DNA from: Syntrophaceae bacterium
GTDB lineage: Bacteria > Desulfobacterota > Desulfomonilia > Desulfomonilales > Desulfomonilaceae
Direction of reading: 5' to 3'
Length of the DNA stretch: 6,772 nucleotides
Assembly: GCA_014874425.1 (NCBI GenBank)
Contig: JACWAG010000068.1
Span: 1-6,772, forward strand
The notes under the pieces were generated by a model. That model saw only the letters and a list, made by a program, of their open reading frames with translations, searched no databases and was not told where the DNA came from. Below, in pieces: positions 1 to 6,187 of the stretch. Made by a program: the position numbers and the translations under genes. Positions within the stretch are counted from its first letter, which is position 1. The number at the start of each line of letters is the position of its first letter.

Positions 1-100
1 ATATTATTCAACACCAAAACACCCGTGAAGCTTTTTCACTAATATGATTATATCCTTCTGGTTGGTTTTTTCAACAAAATTTTTCGTGTGCGCCATTTTT

Positions 101-1264
101 TTATTGTTCCATCGGAATGTCCACAGAAACATTCTGTCCATCAGCGGTGGTCATAGTCCCTATGAGCTTGAGATCGTCCGTCACCTTACCGACAAATCTA
201 AAACCCATATTGTCGGAAGCTTCGACAGCTCCATTATCATAAGTCCCCTGCCCGTAGTGAGTTTCCTGTTTACCTGAAGGGGTAACGATTTTCAACGTGC
301 CTTTAACAGTTTTTCCAGTGAAACTGAAAGTCGCTCTCCATTGCATTCCCATGTACACACCGGAACTTGAACCGGAAAAATCCTGCTTGCCAATTTTTGC
401 CAATACCTGACGAGTGTCCTGTTCTCGAACAACCTTCTTGAAGTAAGGGAGTTTTGTTTGATCAGCGTTTACATTCCCGGAACCTGATTTGGCCCGATTA
501 TCGTCCTTGCCTGCAAGGTTAGCGCGTTCCTGCTTTGCAAGATCAGCCAGAACTCCTTCTATGCCTCCCTTTTTGTCCTCATAATCCGACATTGGAGGGG
601 CTGAGGCGAGAATGGAAGCAAGACGATCCCTGTCAGTAGGGTTGATGTTTTCAGCCAAGGTCCGATTGATGTAATCTCTGCCGGCTTTTGGCATGTCGTC
701 CAACATACATAATATCCCCATGTTATAAAGCGCTTCTGGATTATGCTGATCTATTTTGAGCCCAAGTTCCAAATCCCTTATGGCCAGTTCATATTGTTCA
801 ATTGCGGCGTAAGCTGCGCTCCGGCCCAAATAGGCGTCCACAATGAACGGATCGAGTTCAATCGCGTGATCGTAATCCGAAATGGCTTTGTCATAGTATT
901 TCATCGAATTCTCTGAGTCAGCGCGAACAATGTAGCCTTTTGGATCTGATGGCTTTGAATCGATTACCCTATTCAAATCTTTCAGGGCCAAGTCCACGTT
1001 CCCTAGGGCATCATAAGCCCTGGCCCTGTATTCATAAGCCTCACTTCCGGCCCCCCTGTTCAAAGCCTCGGTCAAGACCCTGATCGCCTTTAAATAAGCC
1101 CCTCTTTCGACATCTTGTCGTCCCTCATCAACGTAGGATTCGAGCCTCGCTTTGGATCGCATCAGCCGGATACGGTCGATCGCCTCATTGGCTAAACAAA
1201 TATTGGTGGTAGCCCACGAAATTATTAGAACGGCAATTAACAGTGAGGCGCTTCTCTTTATCAT
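101..1264 (-). CDS. Exported TPR-repeat protein with C-terminal beta-rich domain
   Basis: A 387-residue protein starting at ATG. Residues 1-25 form a Sec signal peptide: positively charged start (Lys3, Arg4), hydrophobic core at about 8-18, and a likely signal peptidase I cut after Cys-Leu-Ala25. Cys23 is not in a lipobox, so I do not call it a lipoprotein. About five tetratricopeptide repeats follow (roughly residues 43-74, 75-108, 109-142, 143-176, 177-205), with the usual Gly/Ala/Tyr spacing and 'DP'-type turns such as 'AIELDP'. A polar, low-complexity linker (about 225-295) leads to a C-terminal domain (about 300-387) of alternating beta-strands and Gly/Asp turns that I cannot assign to a family. 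Inferred role: periplasmic or outer-membrane scaffold that binds other proteins. It is divergent from the Wzy/VWA gene and shares its 194-bp control region, so the two may be co-regulated. The ribosome binding site is weak (a GGA about 8 bases before ATG). No convincing terminator is seen downstream. The TPR call is firm; the partner is unknown. Confidence 0.88.
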   Translation of the reverse strand: MIKRSASLLIAVLIISWATTNICLANEAIDRIRLMRSKARLESYVDEGRQDVERGAYLKAIRVLTEALNRGAGSEAYEYRARAYDALGNVDLALKDLNRVIDSKPSDPKGYIVRADSENSMKYYDKAISDYDHAIELDPFIVDAYLGRSAAYAAIEQYELAIRDLELGLKIDQHNPEALYNMGILCMLDDMPKAGRDYINRTLAENINPTDRDRLASILASAPPMSDYEDKKGGIEGVLADLAKQERANLAGKDDNRAKSGSGNVNADQTKLPYFKKVVREQDTRQVLAKIGKQDFSGSSSGVYMGMQWRATFSFTGKTVKGTLKIVTPSGKQETHYGQGTYDNGAVEASDNMGFRFVGKVTDDLKLIGTMTTADGQNVSVDIPMEQ

Positions 1265-1300
1265 GGCATTGATCCGAGAATTATTTTACAGGCTCGGGAA

Positions 1301-1306
1301 ATTGTG
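1301..1306 (-). promoter_or_regulatory. Possible -10 element for the TPR gene
   Basis: On the minus strand this reads CACAAT, four of six matches to TATAAT. A transcript starting six or seven bases later (about 1294) would have a leader of about 30 bases. It would also place the perfect FNR-type palindrome at 1330-1343 at about -41.5 to -42.5, the usual class II activator position. The assignment rests on this geometry and a modest hexamer match; no start site is shown directly. Confidence 0.3.
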
Positions 1307-1329
1307 AGAAACCGTTGAATTGGTCAAGA

Positions 1330-1343
1330 TTGATATAAATCAA
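1330..1343. promoter_or_regulatory. FNR/CRP-family binding site (perfect FNR consensus)
   Basis: The sequence is TTGATATAAATCAA, which matches the established FNR consensus TTGAT-N4-ATCAA at all ten specified bases and is a full inverted repeat around the ATAA centre. It lies in the divergent intergenic region between the TPR gene and the Wzy/VWA gene. Known FNR-family regulators using this type of site respond to oxygen, and relatives respond to nitric oxide or other redox signals. Which regulator acts here cannot be told from the window. If the -10 at 1301-1306 is right, this site sits at a class II activating position for the TPR gene. Confidence 0.65.
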
Positions 1344-1378
1344 AAAATATTTCCTGTTATGCAGTTTGCGACGTTGTC

Positions 1379-1394
1379 CGTGAATTCTTTCACG
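1379..1394. promoter_or_regulatory. Perfect 6-bp-arm inverted repeat (possible operator)
   Basis: CGTGAA and TTCACG flank a four-base TTCT spacer, giving a 16-bp dyad with no mismatch in the arms. Its centre (1386.5) lies 20 bp from the centre of the second FNR-like site, about two helical turns, so proteins bound to both would face the same side of the DNA. It does not match the FNR consensus. It could be an operator for another dimeric regulator. It is unlikely to be a terminator, as no T-run follows on either strand. It may also be chance. Confidence 0.35.
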
Positions 1395-1399
1395 TAAAT

Positions 1400-1413
1400 A
1401 TGATATAAATCAT
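1400..1413. promoter_or_regulatory. Second FNR/CRP-like site, same core as the first
   Basis: ATGATATAAATCAT carries exactly the same 12-bp core (TGATATAAATCA) as the site at 1330-1343. It differs only in the outermost base pair, and remains a symmetrical palindrome around ATAA. The centres of the two copies (1336.5 and 1406.5) are exactly 70 bp apart. Relative to a possible start near 1448 for the Wzy/VWA gene, this copy would be centred at -41.5, the class II activator position. The outer mismatch suggests weaker binding than the first site or a slightly different regulator preference. Confidence 0.5.
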
Positions 1414-1435
1414 TTTGTATTTTTTGTCATGAATG

Positions 1436-1441
1436 TAAATT
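1436..1441 (+). promoter_or_regulatory. Possible -10 element for the Wzy/VWA gene
   Basis: TAAATT matches TATAAT at four of six positions. Transcription from about 1448 would leave a leader of only about 11 bases before the ATG at 1459, in keeping with the lack of a clear Shine-Dalgarno sequence there. No good -35 hexamer is seen at the right distance; the FNR-like palindrome at 1400-1413 occupies that place, as expected for an activator-dependent promoter. Weak on sequence alone. Confidence 0.28.
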
Positions 1442-1458
1442 ACGCATGACTCGAGCCT

Positions 1459-3789
1459 ATGGACGTTAAAACCATATCCGACACTGACAAATTTTCAGGG
1501 AAAACATCTATCGCCGAAAAACTGGCGTTCGTGCTGTTCTGCGCAACAAGCGTCCAGTTCGCTCTCTTTAAAACATTTGTGCCCATTGTCCTTGGAGTCA
1601 AGACTGATCTTTATTCTGGAGCGATATGCGCGATTACCCTGTCCTGCGCTATTATCGCGGCTGGAGCGCGATTCCCGAAAATATCATGGGCGGAACTGGG
1701 TATTTCTGGATCTCTCATTACTCTCGCTATCCTGAGTGGATTTTTTAGCGCGACATCCTGGAGTTCGACCGTATGGTCATTAACCTGGGGCGCAAACGCC
1801 CTCGGAGGATACTGGTCAGCCAGGCTTCTTCTCACTAACAAGACCAGAGTCAAAATATTTGTTTGGGTATGCGCGGTAACTCTGGACCTGCTCTTGGCCC
1901 TAAGCCTCTGGGGCTATTATTTCCACGGTCTGAGCACGTATTTTGTTTTCGACCTGCATTTGCTGGTTGACATCATATTGCTGCTTTCCTTCTCCAGTCT
2001 GGCTCTGATGATGAGCAAGAGCCTGCTCGGGAAAATCTTTGGGGTTTCACTTATTGTCCTTTCGTACGTAGCATTATATATATGCGGAGTCGCAGCGGTA
2101 GATTCCGCAGTGCTTATTCCATCCGTTATACTCATTCCTGGTTTGATACTGACCCTTTCAAGGTCAAAAAGCAGACTGGCGCCTATCATTCTCGTGCTGT
2201 TTGCAGTTGCAATAACGGCCCATTTTCTTTCATATGATTCTACCAAGAAACATTACAGCAAGGATTACAATTGGGGGAGGTTGGAATTCTACACGTTCTC
2301 GGCGCACGTCGCCAAGCAATCTCCCTGGTTTGGGATCGGGCTAAGGACGCCACGCACTCCCTATGTATCTGATTATAAGGGATGGCACAGAAGTTATTCA
2401 GAAAAAGAATTTGAACAATTCATATCGTGGGCGGTTTCATCCCAGAATATTTTCCTGACTTTCATGGTCGGATTCGGGGCGCCTTTTGCGGCAATTTACC
2501 TGTTTGCGATTGTGTTCCTCCTGATCAGGTTGTTCAGGGCTACCTTAAATCCGGCGTCTGATGAGCCAATACCACCCTTGGCGCTGTTTTTACCGATTAC
2601 AGGGGCTATGCTTCACTTTTTGGTGATGGATATTCTCCTTATGCCGACGATCGCATGGTTTTTTCATGTTCTGCTAGCCATGATCCCTAAACCAGCGCCA
2701 AAAGCCCAAAGGGAAAAAATCAAACTCCGATCAGTTCTTATAGTTGCCGGCCTGACAATTTTTGCCGCTTTGATAGGAATCATAGTTGGAACCCACCCCG
2801 CATTCAATCCTGAAAATTTTCCGACCGCCGATGAGATCAAGTTCAAATTCAGAAAGCTTCCCATAATATCGGCCTTTTACGAAGCAAAGCCGGAACATGA
2901 AGGCCCTGTCAAAGATACCAGAGCCTGGCTTACCGTTAATATTGAAGGTTACCATGGTGAACCCATGGAATGGGCTATACTTTGCGTGCTGGACAATTCA
3001 GCGTCGATGTTCAAAGAAGATGCTCCATGGGTTCCGAACAGGTATGCGACAGCCTCTACATTCATCAGCCGATTGGCGAGAGATTCTGGCCCTGGTAACA
3101 AGCTAGCGCTCAGAGACTTTGGTAACGTGTGGCCGCTAAAACGAAAGGGACGGGATATAAATCTCCGGGTAAGCCGGATCATGATTCCCTGGACAGATAC
3201 TCCATTAAAATCAGATCTCACAGCTCAGCTTGCAAAAGAAGAAGCCGGAGCGAACAACATTTGCGCCGCAAGTGTATCAGCCTTGACTCATGATTTTATA
3301 AAACTGGAACCAAGGTTTGGGCCCCGAATTCTGTTGATTACTGACGCCTCCAGCGAATGCAATGTGGATTCTTTTCTTGATCTGATCGACCAAATGTACT
3401 CTGTAGAGCGCAAGCCTTTGATTGATGTGGCTCTTGTCGGAGCATCGGGATCGTGGGCGGATAGACTTCGGGAAGTAGCTAAAGATACAGGTGGCTTTAG
3501 TTTTGGTGTGACTTCACCTGAAACCCTAAACACAGGGCTTGCAGATTATTTAATGACTCTAAACAAACCACAGGAAGCGCCAGTTATAGTTACTCAGGAT
3601 GACAAAAGCAGGAGGATTATGCCTGGATCGACCATAGAACTTCAATCGGGATTATGTAATCTTAAACTGCCTAAAATTGGAGGTCTTGCGGAGTCGGCCC
3701 GAATTATAAAGGATATAACTCTGTCAGGTGGCGAGAAAAAAGTCATCAACATCGTAATTGACAAAGGTCATGTGTCTGTCCAGCAGTAA
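1459..3789 (+). CDS. Wzy/WaaL-like membrane protein fused to a periplasmic VWA domain
   Basis: A 776-residue two-part protein. Residues 21-444 hold about 12-13 hydrophobic segments (approximately 21-44, 54-70, 82-98, 106-124, 132-153, 160-182, 192-210, 213-233, 240-257, 329-357, 371-390, 392-409, 424-444). The large loop at 258-328 contains an Arg (274), then a 'P-W-F-G-I-G' stretch (289-294), and the next helix opens with 'Q-N-I-F-L'. This pattern is typical of the O-antigen ligase/polymerase (Wzy_C) superfamily, which joins undecaprenyl-linked glycans or transfers them to lipid A or protein. The usual His before that Asn is Gln329 here, so activity is uncertain. After a linker (445-500) comes a VWA domain at about 503-700 with a complete MIDAS set: D512-x-S514-x-S516, Thr581 in 'DTPL', and Asp629 in 'LLITDAS'. 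Residues 703-776 form a short beta domain. Four cysteines (509, 602, 634, 733) in the soluble part could form disulfides if it is periplasmic. The start is the only ATG before the first helix, without a clear ribosome binding site. It probably leads an operon with the acyltransferase gene. Membrane and VWA calls are strong; the Wzy call is moderate. Confidence 0.82.
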   Translation: MDVKTISDTDKFSGKTSIAEKLAFVLFCATSVQFALFKTFVPIVLGVKTDLYSGAICAITLSCAIIAAGARFPKISWAELGISGSLITLAILSGFFSATSWSSTVWSLTWGANALGGYWSARLLLTNKTRVKIFVWVCAVTLDLLLALSLWGYYFHGLSTYFVFDLHLLVDIILLLSFSSLALMMSKSLLGKIFGVSLIVLSYVALYICGVAAVDSAVLIPSVILIPGLILTLSRSKSRLAPIILVLFAVAITAHFLSYDSTKKHYSKDYNWGRLEFYTFSAHVAKQSPWFGIGLRTPRTPYVSDYKGWHRSYSEKEFEQFISWAVSSQNIFLTFMVGFGAPFAAIYLFAIVFLLIRLFRATLNPASDEPIPPLALFLPITGAMLHFLVMDILLMPTIAWFFHVLLAMIPKPAPKAQREKIKLRSVLIVAGLTIFAALIGIIVGTHPAFNPENFPTADEIKFKFRKLPIISAFYEAKPEHEGPVKDTRAWLTVNIEGYHGEPMEWAILCVLDNSASMFKEDAPWVPNRYATASTFISRLARDSGPGNKLALRDFGNVWPLKRKGRDINLRVSRIMIPWTDTPLKSDLTAQLAKEEAGANNICAASVSALTHDFIKLEPRFGPRILLITDASSECNVDSFLDLIDQMYSVERKPLIDVALVGASGSWADRLREVAKDTGGFSFGVTSPETLNTGLADYLMTLNKPQEAPVIVTQDDKSRRIMPGSTIELQSGLCNLKLPKIGGLAESARIIKDITLSGGEKKVINIVIDKGHVSVQQ

Positions 3790-3884
3790 TCTCGTTTCCT
3801 TTCGGCCGCTGATGTAACTCTGATCCCTAGCCGTGCTCCTGGAGCCACTTGAGGATTATCTTTTCAGTGAAGAATGATGAGTTC

Positions 3885-5279
3885 ATGACTGGCGAGTTCA
3901 AAGTCCTTGCCCCACTGGCGGAGGCCTTGGCTCTAACTACCAACAACAGCAACAAAAATATCATCTTGGGCGCATTAGATTTGACAGGACCAGTTAATTT
4001 GGACGCCCTAAAGATGGCTGTATCGGAAATTGGTGATATTTACCCTCAGATCAAGGCCCACCTCAAAGAGGTCAAAATTCAGCAAAAATATTATCTGACG
4101 TGGGAACGCTTATACACCTCTGATCTTGCTCTGTTCTTTCATGATGTTAGCGCTGGCGCCTCATACAGTTCCCGCCTCGAATTTTTATTAGGTTGCCTGG
4201 AATCCAGATTGAACAGGGAACGAGATGTCTTTAGCGAGCCGGCCAGCGAATTCCATTTGCTAAGTTTTGATCAAAATCACCATATCCTTGCCTGCATATT
4301 GTGGCATCCAGCCGGTGACGCCGTCACATTAGCGGAAATCGTAAAGGCGCTCATGGCCATATATCATGAACTGGCGGTTAGTGAAAAGGCTGTGTTTTCA
4401 GATTATCCGATGTCCGTCTCGACTGGTAGTAAGCGTTTTATTCGCAATCACAAGACCGACTTGTCAGACTACTGGAAAACCCTTTGCGAAGCCATGATTC
4501 CTTACACCAGGTGTTCCATCGCTAATGGCTCCGGTGTTCCCGGAGACTTTCGAGAGCATTACGTCAAACGATTGTTCCGAGAAAACGAAACTGAGGATAT
4601 TGTTTCGAAATGCGCTAAAATCAGGGTGCCGTTTGTTGACTATCTCCTGGCAGCGATGTGCTTGGCCGTCGATCGATGGAACGGCGCCCACGCGGCTCAG
4701 TCATCGACTATTTCCGCCGCTCTGACCGTGAACATGGAGGGACGGTTCCAAGGCCAGGAAGGCCCAAACAACGACAGTGTGCTCTATTTCCAGTTCAGCC
4801 GGGAACAGAGAAAAGATCCCAAAATGTTAGCCCGCATGGTGTGCCGTTCCCGATTGAAGAAATTTAGAGAGGGAACGGACCTGAAATATTCGAAAGGCCT
4901 GGCCAAAATAAACAGTTTTCTCAGGATTTTCCCTTTTAAAATCCGACAAAAGGCGTACCTGAAAATTCTCCAAAGACATCAGACATCATTCGCTCTGGGT
5001 TTCATGGGGGTGTTATGGCCAGAATCTCGAGGTCGCAGAATATCAGGAGATTCTTACCTCAAATCGGTCGGCGGTCTAGATGTGACTGAAGCATACGGCC
5101 TAGCCTACAGAATCGTTTCCAACACCCCTTTATATCTTACCGCTTACTTTTTTAGAAAGAGGCTTAACCTGATATTGTCCGCGGCAGCGTGGCAATTCAC
5201 GAAAATGGAAGCTCAGGATTTTCTGAGCCTAATCGCTGACATGATGCTGGACTATGGTTCTGGAGATTCCAGTTTATGA
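3885..5279 (+). CDS. HxxxD acyltransferase, condensation-domain / wax-synthase-like
   Basis: 464 residues from the ATG at 3885. Most diagnostic is 'W-H-P-A-G-D-A' at His141/Asp145, following the hydrophobic strand 'HHILACIL'. This is the HxxxD active-site motif of the superfamily that includes nonribosomal peptide synthetase condensation domains, PapA acyltransferases, wax ester synthases and alcohol acetyltransferases, in which the His acts as general base. The usual first His of 'HHxxxDG' is Trp and the Gly after Asp is Ala. Later marks are 'LTVNMEGRF' (about 280-288) and 'SFALGFMGVLWPE' (about 368-380), where the family has its 'N-x-R' and 'N-x-G' type strands. The N-terminal pattern 'GALDLTGPVNLDALKMAV' also fits the first beta-alpha unit. 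No signal peptide or membrane helix is seen, so it is probably cytoplasmic and would acylate an alcohol or amine from an acyl-CoA or carrier protein. A TTG at 3849 with GGAG four bases upstream is an alternative start adding 12 residues; I prefer the ATG on codon type and the charged, unconserved-looking extension. It follows the Wzy/VWA gene by 95 bases (59 from the TTG), same strand. Substrate unknown. Confidence 0.75.
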   Translation: MTGEFKVLAPLAEALALTTNNSNKNIILGALDLTGPVNLDALKMAVSEIGDIYPQIKAHLKEVKIQQKYYLTWERLYTSDLALFFHDVSAGASYSSRLEFLLGCLESRLNRERDVFSEPASEFHLLSFDQNHHILACILWHPAGDAVTLAEIVKALMAIYHELAVSEKAVFSDYPMSVSTGSKRFIRNHKTDLSDYWKTLCEAMIPYTRCSIANGSGVPGDFREHYVKRLFRENETEDIVSKCAKIRVPFVDYLLAAMCLAVDRWNGAHAAQSSTISAALTVNMEGRFQGQEGPNNDSVLYFQFSREQRKDPKMLARMVCRSRLKKFREGTDLKYSKGLAKINSFLRIFPFKIRQKAYLKILQRHQTSFALGFMGVLWPESRGRRISGDSYLKSVGGLDVTEAYGLAYRIVSNTPLYLTAYFFRKRLNLILSAAAWQFTKMEAQDFLSLIADMMLDYGSGDSSL

Positions 5280-5347
5280 AAAATCGCGGTGATTTCTCGC
5301 GCCGAGCGTTACACTACACACCCATGGGATGGACGGCTGAGGCGTTT

Positions 5348-6151
5348 TCATTGCGGGCTTAGCGACTTAATACGCGGGAGAATATACCCGACTATGCCAA
5401 AACCGATCACAAACAAAGAAAGGACCTGACCTTCAGTCAACCACCCGAGAATGCCACCCCAATATCGATCAGGCTGGGTTGTAAATTCTATCATGAACCG
5501 AAGGACCCCATACCCAATTAGAAAAAAGCAGCTAAGGTCCCCTGGTTTGAGGGGCATCGTCCTAACCTTCCAGAGTATGGAGAATAGCAATAGTCCTTCG
5601 AAAACCGCTTCATACAACTGTGAAGGATGGCGAGGGATCGGCCCTCCAGCAGGACAGATTATCCCCCAGGGAAGAGTGGTGGCACGACCAAAACCTTCAC
5701 AATTAATGAAATTGCCGATCTTGACAGCGACCAATCCAACAGGAAGGCCGAGATATACAACATCTGACAATTCCCTCAAAGGCACTCTGTGTTTTCCGAT
5801 AAAAATAAAGCCCCCAACGGACATCCCTATTAGCCATCCATGAGCGCTCATTCCTCCGTGCCAAAATGCTATTACCTCCCATGGCTTTTGGAGAAAAAAC
5901 GACGGATTATAGAAAAGCGCATAACCCAGCCTGGCGCCTATCAGGCCTCCAATCAGACCGTAAAACAGGAGTTCCGGTAACCCATTGACAGGAATGGGCC
6001 GCCCTTTCCTCCGAACTATTTCATGGCGCGTTATCATGTACCACAAAAGAGCTCCTGTGGCATACATCAAGCCATACCAGGTGCTCTGAAAAGGCCCGAT
6101 TCTGAAAATAACAGGATCAATTAACGGACATACCAAACTTGTCAAATACAT
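5348..6151 (-). CDS. lgt: Prolipoprotein diacylglyceryl transferase homologue (Lgt)
   Basis: 267 residues from the ATG at 6151. Lgt moves the diacylglyceryl group of phosphatidylglycerol to the lipobox cysteine of preprolipoproteins in the inner membrane, the first step of lipoprotein maturation. Family marks are clear: 'DPVIFRIGP' and 'WYGLMY' (Tyr26), 'GARLGYALFY' (about 72-81), 'GGMSAHG' (His104), 'GNFINCEGFGR' (Asn147, Glu152, Gly155), 'PRHPSQLYEA' (about 173-182), 'GYGVLRFMIEF' (Arg218, Glu222), and a final 'EGQVLSL' with a last helix. Counting from this ATG, Tyr26, His104, Asn147 and Glu152 fall within one residue of E. coli Tyr26, His103, Asn146 and Glu151, which supports it over a TTG at 6169; a GGAG lies 10 bases before it. 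Two departures stand out: Lys144 replaces the Arg of 'R-x-G-N-F-x-N' (E. coli Arg143), and Thr225 replaces the Arg of 'FRxPD'. It lies 36 bases after the AttH-like gene on the same strand, so the two are probably co-transcribed, and it is convergent with the acyltransferase gene. Confidence 0.93.
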   Translation of the reverse strand: MYLTSLVCPLIDPVIFRIGPFQSTWYGLMYATGALLWYMITRHEIVRRKGRPIPVNGLPELLFYGLIGGLIGARLGYALFYNPSFFLQKPWEVIAFWHGGMSAHGWLIGMSVGGFIFIGKHRVPLRELSDVVYLGLPVGLVAVKIGNFINCEGFGRATTLPWGIICPAGGPIPRHPSQLYEAVFEGLLLFSILWKVRTMPLKPGDLSCFFLIGYGVLRFMIEFTTQPDRYWGGILGWLTEGQVLSLFVIGFGIVGYILPRIKSLSPQ

Positions 6152-6161
6152 ATGTGGCAGA

Positions 6162-6165
6162 CTCC
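6162..6165 (-). promoter_or_regulatory. Ribosome binding site supporting the lgt ATG
   Basis: On the minus strand this reads GGAG, 10 bases before the ATG at 6151. The alternative TTG at 6169 has no comparable purine run at a normal distance. The spacing is slightly long but usable, and it helps choose the ATG. The site lies within the 36-base gap after the AttH-like gene's stop. Confidence 0.45.
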
Positions 6166-6187
6166 GCAAGAACCTGAGAGCCGACTG

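Noticed and set aside
25..39. Small inverted repeat GTGAA-N5-TTCAC downstream of the TPR gene, resembling a terminator hairpin and sharing arms with the dyad at 1379-1394.
   Set aside because: The stem is only 5 bp, AT-rich, and is not followed by a T-run on the minus strand; the spacer differs by one base from the intergenic dyad, so a shared operator is not supported.
1315..1327. TTGA-N5-TCAA beside the perfect FNR site as a further binding site.
   Set aside because: The arms are only 4 bp and the 5-base spacer does not fit FNR-type half-site spacing; likely chance in AT-rich DNA.
1917..2246. 109-codon minus-strand open frame inside the Wzy/VWA gene.
   Set aside because: The plus-strand frame here encodes consistent membrane helices, while the antisense translation has no domain-like pattern.
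3834..3848. Near-palindrome around GCTCC-T-GGAGC before the acyltransferase gene.
   Set aside because: A one-base loop cannot form a stable hairpin as written, and the region contains the GGAG that could serve the alternative TTG start; it is more simply read as a possible ribosome binding site.
5280..5347. Possible bidirectional terminator between the convergent acyltransferase and lgt genes (AAATC-N5-GATTT just after the acyltransferase stop).
   Set aside because: The stem is short and AT-rich with no adjacent T-run on either strand; nothing else in the 68-base gap forms a convincing hairpin.
5451..5843. 130-codon open frame on the plus strand opposite lgt.
   Set aside because: It lies wholly within the well-supported lgt gene on the other strand, and its translation shows no recognisable domain; it is a shadow frame.
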